Assembly (NCBI GenBank): GCA_001606155.1
Contig: LODT01000029.1
Coordinates: 868,001-932,000 of the forward strand
Length of the DNA: 64,000 nucleotides
Source: Tieghemostelium lacteum
Taxonomy: Eukaryota > Evosea > Eumycetozoa > Dictyosteliales > Raperosteliaceae
Reading direction: 5' to 3'
Below, one piece after another: positions 1 to 9,817 of this stretch. The stretch's first letter is position 1; every line of letters begins with the position of its first letter. The position numbers were made by a program, and so were the translations under genes. A model generated the notes under the pieces. It did no database searches, was not told where the DNA came from, and worked only from the letters and a program-made list of their open reading frames with translations.

Positions 1-2751
1 TCACGTCTGATAGTCTCCAATGAAAGAAACTTCTTGAACCCCCAATTGACACTACTGTAACAAAAGGTGTGAAAACTGTACTTTTTCTCTGATTTCTTTA
101 TATCCTTATTCACAACCTCCAGTATAAAACAAATATACTGTCTAATCTTTGGACGACTCTTTGGATCTACATAATCCAAATAAAGTGAAAAGAAACCACT
201 AGCCTGATTACCTTTTGGAAATACATAGAATCTCCAATTACTTCCAAACAGACTAAACATTGGTGAGTAAAATGATTTGTCCAATGATAAAAAGTTATCA
301 ATCTTGAATGAAAACGAACCGGATTTCTCACCACTCTTTACAATGGTATTAGTAACCACTTGTTGATTACTCTGACTCTGAAGATTCAGTCTCTCCAGAC
401 CATAGATACTGTTATTATTATTACCATTGATATTCAAAAAGTGCATTTCTGGATTCTGTATAGATATTGGTTTTAGAAAATCTGAACAAATAACGATCAA
501 TTCCAGATTTATAATGATTTGGTCATTCTTTATAAATCCCTTCTCAGGTTTATACAATGTTGATATTTTCATAAATTTTTGAAATAACCAACTAAATGAT
601 CCATATGAATAAATATTACTAATGTCTATATTAATTTATATATTAGTTATTAGTCATGTACTTTTAGAGTATGGTATATGTTATGGAACTTACATTTTTT
701 AAAACTTTTTGCAGGATTATCCTGATTTTCAATTTCAATTGAAAATGAAATATGTTTTCTTAGGAGAGGTTTGGTTTTGATATCAATCAAATCAAGATAA
801 ATTGAAAAATAATCAGTTAGATTTTCCAATGGATAACTAACTAATTGCCAATTACATCCTGCTCTCTGAAAAGTAGGTGAAAATATTAAATCTAGATTTG
901 ATTGTTTTTTAGCTACAAATCTATATTTTCCGCAATCTGGATTACCAATTTTAAGATTATGTTCAATCTCAAAACTAAACAATGTTTTTAGTAAAAAAAA
1001 TTAGAATATTAGAAGATTGAGTTCAATCTGTCTTAAAGTTACATACTTTGGAGATGGTTCACTGAAATTTGAAGACATTACGGTGAACTCTATATTAATG
1101 ACAATGGTATCATCTACAATATAACCTAGATCTGGGTTCAAAAGTGTTGCCAATAAAACAAATTTTGGAAATCCAAAATTCATGTTTTTGTCATCAAATA
1201 CATGATCAACCCATTTCTTTAGATTTTTCTCTGGATTCTTTTGATTGACAATTTCGATTGCAAAAAATAAATGTTTCACCAGTAATGGTTTGAATTTAAC
1301 ATCTAAAAGATCTAAATATACTGAAAAATAATTTGGTGATGAATAACCATTTGGAAATATATATATCCTCCTGAATGAATACAAAAAATAAAAATATTAA
1401 TACTTGAATGTAAATGAATGGTGCTATAAAAAACATACCAATTTGAACCACAAATATGATGGGCAGGTGAATAAAAATTTTCAAAATGATGTGAAACATT
1501 GGTTAGATTATATGAGAATTTGCCATATGGTTTAACTTCTGATGGATCTGATTTATCAATGGTCTCTGGTGCACTGATTTCCACTTTGATCTTCAAATGA
1601 TCATTTACTAAATATCCATTAGCTGGGTTCTGTAAGGTTTGTAAACTTAAAAAACTGATAAACCCCCAATTTACACCTTTAAATGAAAAATTATGATTTG
1701 AAGCTAATATTATGTTTTTATAAAAAAAATTAAAGTGTTTGTTAGAGTTTGATCGTTTTGAGATGTCACCAAAACTGATATACTGATATTCGATCAGATT
1801 TACAAATTGTAAAAAATTAAAAAAAAAAATTTTTAATAATAAAAAATGTTGTTTATGGTGGTTCCAAAAATAAACTAAGTTTGAATTATAGAGAGTAGAG
1901 AAAATAAGAAAATTTAAATAAACTTCTACAATTCTCTCTTGGTGTGTTTAGAAATATAACAAAAACCACACTAATAAAAATAAAGTACATACTCTTTTTT
2001 ACACTCTTTGTTGGATCATTTTGATTGATCAAAGTTAATGATAATTGAGCTTCCTTTTGATATAATGGGTTGAATCCTATATCATAATAATCTAAAAATA
2101 TTGATATGTTTCCAGGGCTGTTATTTCCTTCTGGAAATATAAGTAATCTCCTAAATATTAATTAATTGTGTATATTAGAATTTTTATGAATTTCGAAAAA
2201 ACAATGACATATGTCAATTGAATTGAAACCTACCAATTAGATCTGCAAAGATTAAAAACACCAGTATAAAAACTCTCTTTATATGAAGAAAAGTTTGTAA
2301 TTTCAACTGTACATATTCCACTGGTGGCGCTGTCAAATTGAATTGTTTTAAGAACTCCATTTGAATTTGAAATATTATTATTTATATTATTATTGTTATT
2401 GGTTTGAGTTTGAGTTTGAGTTTGAGTTTGAGTTTGAGTTTGAGTTTGAGTTTGAGTTTGGTTATTTACATTATTTATTTGGTTAGAATTTGCATTATTA
2501 TTATTAACATTATTTTGATTGGTATTGTTATTGTTCTGTACACTATTTACATTATTATTTACACTATTGTTGCTATTTACATTGTTTATGCTGTTGGTTG
2601 TTGAATTTTGATTTACAGTGATGTTTCCAGTGTTTCCTGAAGATCCACCACTTCCATCCATTTCACTCACACAAATATTAAGCACGGGATTGGTAAAACG
2701 AAGCCTAATATAATATGTGAATGAGCGGAATAAACTCTTTAGAAAGTTCAA
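1..2751 (-). CDS. Tandem MATH-domain protein, 3' end outside window
   Basis: I read six exons on the minus strand: 2751-2234, 2150-1993, 1703-1439, 1370-1047, 974-694 and 625 to beyond 1, giving over 720 codons with compatible phases and GTA(T/A/G)GT donors. After an Asn-rich N-terminus and a Gln-Thr repeat come at least four MATH (meprin/TRAF homology) domains. Each shows the family pattern: a SPxF-like strand, a CxSNW or GCNW motif, a Px(G)N turn, (S/I)(V/I)YLDLxD, and an NQxxPxKxxKK strand. MATH domains are protein-interaction modules, as in TRAF adaptors. No RING or TRAF zinc finger is visible in this part. The start at 2751 is the first Met; a second Met at 2661, just before the low-complexity stretch, is an equally plausible start. 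Specific function unknown. Confidence 0.8.
2402..2460. repeat. Hexanucleotide repeat (TTGAGT)n
   Basis: About nine or ten tandem copies of a 6-bp unit. On the minus strand it reads as alternating Gln-Thr codons inside exon 1 of the MATH gene, so copy-number change would preserve the frame. Confidence 0.9.
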
Positions 2752-2841
2752 AAAATGACTAATTCTTTTTAATTGTAATTGAGAGCAGTTATTAACTGTT
2801 TTCTCTCACTAACACACAAAAATTTTAAATTAAATTGTTAA

Positions 2842-2843
<2 letters not shown>

Positions 2844-2893
<50 letters not shown>
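2844..2893. repeat. 50-bp uninterrupted A tract
   Basis: Fifty consecutive A residues on the plus strand lie between the MATH gene start (2751) and the purF stop codon (2949). It reads as a T run in the transcription direction of both genes. Homopolymers of this sort are common in dictyostelid intergenic DNA, and the exact length may be unreliable in an assembly. Confidence 0.9.
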
Positions 2894-2896
<3 letters not shown>

Positions 2897-2948
2897 CATC
2901 AATTTAAAAACTTTATATTTATTTGAAAGTTAAATATTTATTTTCAGA

Positions 2949-4683
2949 TTAAAAATCCAAAGATAATGGATAATTTCCGTTAAAACATGCGTTACAATAA
3001 CCATTACTACTACTGTTATTAGTAGTAGTAGTATCATTATTATCAACTTTTGTACATTCTGTTGGTTTACTATTGTTATTGGATTCCAGTTGTAATTGAA
3101 TTGGTGGTTTACCAACTTGAACACACTTATTCATACCTTCTAAAGAGAGGTATTGAAGTGTATCTGCACCAATGAGTTTACAAATTTCATCTACAGTTTT
3201 TTGGTGACCTGTCAATTGCTCATAGGTAGCCATATCGATACCCATGTAACATGGATGCAGGACTGGTGGAGAGGATATTCTAACATGTACCTCTACAGCA
3301 CCTGCTGAACGAATGAGTTTAATAAGTGCTTTAATAGTGTTTCCTCTAACTATACTGTCGTCAATGAGTATTACTCTCTTGCCCTGAATATTCTCAGTTA
3401 GAGGATTGAATTTCAATTTGATTCCCTGTTGACGTAAATGGTCTGTTGGTTGAATAAAAGTTCTGTGAATATAACGATTTTTAGTAAGACCTTCTGTATA
3501 TGGGTATCCTGATTGCTTGGAATATCCAATAGCTGCAGGTAGTGAACTGTCTGGAACACCAATGACAATAGTCTCCAGTGGACAATTGGGTTTTGGTGCT
3601 GGGATTGGTGATTCTCTTGCCAATTGTTCACCCATTCTCTGACGAACAGAATGAATAAGTTGACCCTCCATTACAGAGTCAGGACGTGAGAAATAAACAT
3701 ATTCAAATATACAAAGTGCAGATTGTTTAGATGGTTCTCTACCAATAAAAGATGTAATACCACTTTCATTAATGTGAACAATCTCACCTGGTCTCACCTC
3801 TCTTACATATTTACCACCTATAGTATTGATAGCACATGATTCTGAAGCTATAACATAACGTGTTACCATTTTCTCTGGGTTCTCTAGTGATGGGACTTCT
3901 ATAGACCCAATACACAGTGGTCTCATACCTAGAAAATCTCTAACTCCATAAATACCATTAGGTGTCATTAAACATAATGAATAAGCACCTTCAGCTTTTG
4001 ACATAAAATATGAGATTCTGCTTTCCCAATTTGGTTCTGTTATGTTTCATTGTTATTTATAAATAAAAAAAAATAAAAAAACAATTATTAATAAAAGATT
4101 CTTTCTACATCGGGATTATTTGAAATTGTTTTAAATGAATTGACAAATGATAGGAATACATACTACTGTTATCAATCTGATTTGTTGGATTATTTGAAAG
4201 TAACTGAGTGATAATTTCCACATCGGAATCTTTAAAGAAACCAACACCTTTCTCTAAAAGCTCTTTTCTTAGAGATTTTGCAGTTGTTAGATTACCATTC
4301 TGAGCAATTCCGATTTGTCCATGCAAAGTCTGTACAATGACAGGTTGTGCATTGTTTATTGTTGATTTTCCAGCTGTAGAGTATCTAGTGTGACCTATTG
4401 CCATATGTCCACGAAGAGGTTTCAAATTGGCTTCATTAAACACTTGATTTACCAACCCCATGCCAGTCTCAACGTGCACTGAATGAAATTCATCATAAGT
4501 TGCAATACCGCAACTCTCTTGACCACGATGTTGCAATGCAACCAATGCAAAAAATGCAATTCTAGAAACATCCAATTCAGGTGCATAGATACCAAATACA
4601 CCACAATATTCCTTTGGTTTAGAATCTACATCTTCTATCTCTTCTACTACATTATTATTATTTATATTTACATTTTCATTCAT
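2949..4683 (-). CDS. purF: Amidophosphoribosyltransferase (glutamine PRPP amidotransferase)
   Basis: This enzyme makes 5-phosphoribosylamine from PRPP and glutamine, the first committed step of purine synthesis. Exons 4683-4164 and 4036-2949 (intron with GTATGT donor) give 535 aa, close to the family length. The class II glutaminase nucleophile is Cys27 (EYCGVFGIY), so a 26-residue propeptide is expected to be removed. The N-terminal domain also shows [11 protein letters not shown] and GHTRYSTAG. The PRPP-binding loop [13 protein letters not shown] is near residues 395-407. Cysteines near 282, in [12 protein letters not shown], and in the C-terminal CNAC fit the four-cysteine iron-sulfur type of enzyme. 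The splice junction restores a PNWESRI segment expected before the [10 protein letters not shown] block. It diverges from the DENND10 gene. Confidence 0.96.
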
Positions 4684-5200
4684 TTCTAAATTGATGTATG
4701 TTAATATTAAATTTTATTATAAAGTGAGTGAGTGTGTTTCGTTTTTTTTTAAAACAACTAAAGGGAACCTCTTTTTTTTTTTTCCTTTTATTTCGGTAAT
4801 AACGGAGATTCCAAAAGTTAAGATTAATTTTTTTTTTTGGAAGATGACATTAAATTGGTCCTAACTTATCGAAAATAAAATTTTTATAAATACTAAAAAG
4901 TTGTAAATTTATTTTTAAATTTTTTTTGATTAAGAATAAGTTACTTCATATTAATATTAAATTATATAATGTATACTAATTTAAAATATTTTGATTCACT
5001 ATTTCTAATTAAAATAAATATATACGGTGTAAATATAAAATTTTTTTTCTTTAGATAAATATATATTAGTAGATGAAAAGTGATTAAAATTCTTAACATT
5101 GGTGAAATAACTGGTATAAATCTATGTCTGATATTTCATGTGCAATTTTAGTAAAATTGATTTTATTTTTTTATTTTTTTTTGTGCAAATCAAGTAGAAA
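4684..5200. promoter_or_regulatory. Divergent promoter region between purF and DENND10
   Basis: 517 bp of very AT-rich DNA with several T runs separates the two start codons. It should hold both promoters. I see no recognisable RNA gene or conserved operator. Confidence 0.5.
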
Positions 5201-6418
5201 ATGAATATATCATTAGAGGATTCAATTTGTGTTTTTGAAAAAGATATTAATAATGATGTACTTTTAACATGGTCATTCCCATCTATAGATGATGGTATTA
5301 GACAGGTTGTGTTAAATAGAACCAGTTTAACACAAGAAAAGATATCATTATCTTTTAATTTCAGTAAATATAAAAACTTTTGGATTTATATCTATACCAG
5401 TTATATATCTGCACAGGAATCACATAAAGAAACATTTCCAAGTAACCTTAAAAGAGTAGTGGCATATTCAATATGTTTAGTTAGAAATGTAGGTTTTTGA
5501 TAGCCATCACCACCCCACCCCCACCTATGCACATATCATATTAATATGGATATTCTATTCAGAATTTCAATCCAGAGAAATATGGAGCATTGGCACAGAT
5601 AATGTCTAATGTCTATCAGAGTACAGGTGACTGTTCTAAACTCTTAGAATGCCATTTGAGAGTTATTAACAGGGGTCAATTTGATATTGGTCCATTAGGT
5701 AAATTTCAAGAATCTGATTATGATGTAAGAAGATCATATCTAGCAACTAGTATTAAAGATATCATTACTCTCTTTGGTGATGAAATTATCTTAATTTGGT
5801 CAGCAATGATTATGAAGAAGAGAATTGTAGTTTATAGTGAGAAAATGTCATCACTATTAAAAGTGATTAGAGCTTTCCCACTTTTGGTTTCACATCGTCA
5901 GAATTGGAATATTCTAAGACCCTATGTAACAATGAGTGATTTGGAATTAAAAGATTTGACAACTACTGGTATCTACTGTGCAGGTTTCACAGATCCATCT
6001 ATTAAGTCACATGAAGACTATTACGATATTTTAGTAGATTGTAATGTATATTTATATAATTATAATAGAGTATTTGTATAGTATTCTAATGCTATAGTTT
6101 GTAAATTTATATTTAGTGAGTTCTAAAGATGTAACAGTATCATCACATGCAAAAGATCAGTTTATTTTAGGTTCATTTCATAGAGACATGTTGAAATATT
6201 TTAATGCAGCTTTGGAAGATGAAGAAATCAATGATCAAGATGTAATCAAAGGTCTTGTAAAGAAAACTAAAGAACTTTTAACAAAACTAGAGACTTTAAA
6301 AGAGGAAAAAGATGGTAAACAACAAATCACCCAAGAATCTTTAGATGCAAGAAAACTACCAAATGGTATGGCTGCTTTTATAATGTCAATTGTAAATGCT
6401 GAAGGTTTGAATGGTTAA
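5201..6418 (+). CDS. DENN domain-containing protein 10 (FAM45) homologue
   Basis: Exons 5201-5488, 5563-6040 and 6117-6418 give 355 aa, nearly the length of human FAM45A/DENND10. Matching blocks include VFEKDINNDVLLTWSFPS near the N-terminus, FNPEKYGAL at the start of exon 2, RRSYLATSIKDIITLFGDE, MKKRIVVYSEKM and HRQNWNILRPYV. DENN-family proteins act as exchange factors or regulators for Rab GTPases; DENND10 has been linked to late endosome and multivesicular body traffic. The exon 2/3 join (after 6040, to 6117) restores VDLSSKDV in the register of the human protein. Its donor GTAATG is weaker than others here, so that junction is the least certain part. Confidence 0.88.
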
Positions 6419-6543
6419 TCTGATAGAAGACTAACTTCAATGATTACCAATATCGATTTTAATATAATAAATAAGAAACACACACACTCTCAAAAAATGT
6501 ACAATTTTAAATTTAAATTATATAGATGGTTTATTGGGGTTTT

Positions 6544-7128
6544 TTATAGAAATTGATAACAACCACCACAGGAAATGGGGTGATCTTCACATTCACCTTC
6601 TTCACAGGCATAATAGTAGGGTGTGAAAGGTTCTTTGTTGTGTAGTTTTTGACAAAAATATTTTTGAGAAGATTGATCGTCGTAGAAGTTATTGGAGTAA
6701 TAGGTTATGATATTCTTGTTACAATTGTTATTGTATAATAGAACGGATTCTGAGGTAATGAGTGGTGTAGTACTGGTAGTGAAAAGAAATGAGTTTTCAG
6801 TTGAACTTGGTATATTTACACATGTGTTCAAAGTGATTTTGTCACTTGACAATAGAGTATTACTACAAGTTTGATAGTCGTATGTGTTCATTATATAGGT
6901 TGAATTGTTATCGTATGGTGTAAATAAATAGGAAATATCTTCATTTTCATTGACTAGACACACTGTACCGTCATTAGATAGCATGACGGTGTATCCCATA
7001 TGTTGTTTAGTGTCATTGAAGCAATTGGAACTTGGATAGAAATTAAGATACTCTTTATTGGTTGTTGCCAATGAGTATTCTACCAATCCTAAACAAAGTA
7101 GTACTATTAACACCACAGTTTTTAACAT
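6544..7128 (-). CDS. Small secreted cysteine-containing protein
   Basis: 194 aa, single exon. Residues 1-21 form a clean signal peptide (MLKTVVLIVLLCLGLVEYSL) and there is no later membrane span. The mature part is rich in Asn, Thr, Tyr and Ser with about twelve cysteines, ending in a cluster (CEEGECEDHPISCGGCYQF) that probably forms disulfides. The spacing of cysteines and aromatic residues resembles the secreted protein at 14992-15636, so I infer one dictyostelid-specific family. No enzymatic motif is recognised and the function is unknown. Confidence 0.75.
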   Translation of the reverse strand: MLKTVVLIVLLCLGLVEYSLATTNKEYLNFYPSSNCFNDTKQHMGYTVMLSNDGTVCLVNENEDISYLFTPYDNNSTYIMNTYDYQTCSNTLLSSDKITLNTCVNIPSSTENSFLFTTSTTPLITSESVLLYNNNCNKNIITYYSNNFYDDQSSQKYFCQKLHNKEPFTPYYYACEEGECEDHPISCGGCYQFL

Positions 7129-7280
7129 GTTTTCAATCTATAATTAAAATGAAAATGAAAAGATATTTTGGTGTGTGAAATGTGAGAAAAGAATCATGAT
7201 TCTATTGCAAACGAGAAATTTCAAACAAAAAATTAAATGGATTCGAATAGAATTTATAAAAATATCAGAACCAATATAAT

Positions 7281-8429
7281 TTATTTATATATACAGTGTT
7301 GAAATGATAAATTATTATTGTGTCGCAGAATTTCTACTTGGTCTTTACAACCTATTGATTTAAATTTACTAAGTTTTTGATTGGTAAATTGTGTACAAAA
7401 TGAGATATCTAGAGTTCTTAGTGCAATATCACTGCTTTTGGATAAATATACATTATTATTATTGTTTTTGGTTTGTTGTTGTTGTTGTGGTGTTACTAGA
7501 TTTTCAAATATTGAAGAATCAATTTGGAAACAACCTGGTATGGATAAATGTTCTAGTGTGTTATGTAGACTGAGTAAAAGGTTGGTGAGATCAACTGCTG
7601 TTATACATCTACAGTATCCTAAACATAGAGATTTTAATTTAAATCTTCTATTGTTTTGTAAAGCTATTTGGTGTAATGCTAATCTGGAGATTGGGTTATA
7701 TGATAAGTCTAGTGATTCTATGGATGGTGGTAATGTTTCAATGAGAAGTTGAGAGTCTTCATCAGAGAGGAAGGTCTTATTAAATGAAAATCCTTTTAGA
7801 TTTGGGAAAGCTGATGTTAGGTTATATATATTTCTTGAGGGTATTGATCTGCATCCATTGAGATTCAGACTTAAAAGGTTATCCATTCTCTTCATCATTA
7901 GTGATGGTGAAGGAGTTTCACTTACTACTACAGATGGTAGTGTACTTGTGGCTCTTTGGAATATACCTCCATTTATTGATATACAATCTTCCATTTCCAG
8001 TACCTCTAACTGTGGACAATAGTAGGAAATGTAATGGAATACGGAGTCATTGATTTTCAAACACTGTGATAACACCAATCTCTTTAGATTTCCTCCAACT
8101 AAACTTACAAAAGAAAGTACTTTCTGACTGGTAAGTGAAGGTGATCTTGTAAGTGTAAGTGTTTGAAGTGATTTACATTGATCAAGGAATCTGAATTTAC
8201 TATTACTGAATGCCAATGGTAGATTTGAGAGATCCAATGATCTAGTATCTCTAGAAATAAGTCTTTCAATATACCCTAACAATGCTTCTGTAGGATCACG
8301 TATAGTCAATAGTCTATGTAAAATCTTATCTTTTAAAACACTATTATTTTCCAATTTACTAAAATCAACAGTTTTGATATTAGCAATTAAATAATCTATA
8401 CAAATAATTTCTAATGAATTTAATTTCAT
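7281..8429 (-). CDS. Leucine-rich repeat protein (AMN1/F-box-LRR type)
   Basis: 382 aa, single exon. From about residue 60 it is built of cysteine-containing leucine-rich repeats: LKRLVLSQCLKINDSVF, LEVLEMEDCISINGGIF, LLSLNLNGCRSI, LKSLCLGYCRCITAVDL, LEHLSIPGCFQIDSSIF and LRTLDISFCTQFTN. The L-x-x-L-x-L-x-x-C pattern is typical of AMN1 and F-box/LRR proteins, where it binds ubiquitylation substrates. The N-terminal 50 residues are Leu/Ile-rich and could be a degenerate adaptor-binding helix, but I see no convincing F-box. A Gln/Asn insertion sits in the C-terminal third. Confidence 0.8.
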   Translation of the reverse strand: MKLNSLEIICIDYLIANIKTVDFSKLENNSVLKDKILHRLLTIRDPTEALLGYIERLISRDTRSLDLSNLPLAFSNSKFRFLDQCKSLQTLTLTRSPSLTSQKVLSFVSLVGGNLKRLVLSQCLKINDSVFHYISYYCPQLEVLEMEDCISINGGIFQRATSTLPSVVVSETPSPSLMMKRMDNLLSLNLNGCRSIPSRNIYNLTSAFPNLKGFSFNKTFLSDEDSQLLIETLPPSIESLDLSYNPISRLALHQIALQNNRRFKLKSLCLGYCRCITAVDLTNLLLSLHNTLEHLSIPGCFQIDSSIFENLVTPQQQQQTKNNNNNVYLSKSSDIALRTLDISFCTQFTNQKLSKFKSIGCKDQVEILRHNNNLSFQHCIYK

Positions 8430-8624
8430 TTTTAGTTTTCTAATAAATAAATAAATAAATAATTAAATAAATTAATAAATTAATTATTGTAATAAAAAAG
8501 TTTAATATATAAACAAAAATTTTAAAAATTGATGGTGGAGTTTTTACAATAAGTAATTTCACCGAATAAAAAAATTTGAAAAGATATTTTTAGTGTTGAG
8601 ATAATTTTGGTTTTTTATTTTATT

Positions 8625-9686
8625 TTAGAGTAATCTCCCAGTGAGTTTATAGTTTTCTATATATTTTCTACCAATAGACATGTAATCTGGATTTGTAAAA
8701 TTATGTGGATGATCAGAGGTTGTTAGATGTGGTACTATGATTACATTTTGATGTTTACCATGTAAATGATTAGAAGCACCATTACCTAGTTTAGTAATGA
8801 GATGATCTTCTTTTTTAATTAAGTTAATTACTTGGTTTGGTGATATTAGATGGTTAGGTAGTATTATAGTTCCTGGTGCTAGTAATAGTAGATTTAGTCT
8901 ATCACATAAATCAGGTCTGTATTCCATTAAGATTCTTAGAGCTGTTTGTGTAAATGTACCTCCATCACTAGCTGCCATTTGAAGGAATTGATTAGAAGGG
9001 TTATCACATAGATAGTCAATCCATAATTGAACTAATAGACAACTAGTACGATCTATAATACCACCTGTTACTGATAGATGTCTTGTAGCTTCACCTATGA
9101 ATCCTGTGATACTGTGTGTTGGTGAATAGTTATCTTTTGATTTTGGTATAGATGGTAGATATACACAATGTAGATCAACACCATCACACATTGCATTGGT
9201 GATTTTAGAAGCATCTGTACCAGCCCATCGAATGGTATTTCCCATACCATTTATGAAACCAATGTGTTTAGACGGATAGTCATATCCAATCTTTTCACCT
9301 AGGTTATAGTACTGAGCAATAGAAGATGCTTTTGTATTACAACATTTAATAGATACTAGAGTGTCATCGGAAGGGTCATAGTATTTCAATAGATATCCAC
9401 ATCTATGTAATGATCTTATAGACAATTGTAAATTATTCCAAAAACAGTCACGACCATAATTTATACCATCTATTCTACTATCTAGTTTCTTAGATAGTTC
9501 CCAATATACAAATGCAGCTTTATTCTTTTCATCCTCTGATAATCTATTATATATTCCCTCAACAACATCTCTGGGCATTGAATCATATTTATCAGGTACA
9601 AGTGCCAAAATAAATTCACTTTTATCAATGACAATTAATGATACATTTGCAAATGATACTGCTACTATTTGCTTTAAAACTTGCAT
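8625..9686 (-). CDS. DUF687-like protein (chlamydial-type alpha/beta hydrolase-like fold)
   Basis: 353 aa, single exon, no signal peptide. The C-terminal two thirds resemble, from memory, the DUF687 family described from Chlamydiae. Shared features are GFINGMGNT near residue 142, a DLHCVYLPS strand, a LLVQLWIDYL helix, the strand-turn FLQMAASDGG followed by TALRIL, a RLNLLLLAPGTIILPNHL block, an IKKEDHL segment and the tail HPHNFTNPDYMSIGRKYIE. In the bacterial proteins the strand-turn reads like a hydrolase elbow (HSQG or HSRG); here it is ASDGG, so a classical serine nucleophile is absent. It diverges from the aegerolysin-phosphohydrolase gene across 131 bp. Function unknown; horizontal transfer is a hypothesis. 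Confidence 0.6.
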   Translation of the reverse strand: MQVLKQIVAVSFANVSLIVIDKSEFILALVPDKYDSMPRDVVEGIYNRLSEDEKNKAAFVYWELSKKLDSRIDGINYGRDCFWNNLQLSIRSLHRCGYLLKYYDPSDDTLVSIKCCNTKASSIAQYYNLGEKIGYDYPSKHIGFINGMGNTIRWAGTDASKITNAMCDGVDLHCVYLPSIPKSKDNYSPTHSITGFIGEATRHLSVTGGIIDRTSCLLVQLWIDYLCDNPSNQFLQMAASDGGTFTQTALRILMEYRPDLCDRLNLLLLAPGTIILPNHLISPNQVINLIKKEDHLITKLGNGASNHLHGKHQNVIIVPHLTTSDHPHNFTNPDYMSIGRKYIENYKLTGRLL

Positions 9687-9817
9687 TTTTAAAATACAAA
9701 TTAAATTCTATAATTTCAAACACTTTGCAAATTATTATAATTAATTTTTTTTAATTTTTTTGATTTTTTTATTCTCCCTCCTGAACTAATGAGTTTTTAT
9801 CTATCCTAAAAATAACA
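9687..9817. promoter_or_regulatory. Short divergent promoter
   Basis: Only 131 bp separate the start codons of the DUF687-like gene (9686, minus) and the aegerolysin-phosphohydrolase gene (9818, plus). The interval is AT-rich with T runs, and the two genes very likely share control sequences. Confidence 0.5.

Noticed and set aside
2949-4004. Treating the two halves of purF as separate genes
   Set aside because: The intron with GTATGT donor joins them in frame and restores the expected motif before [10 protein letters not shown].
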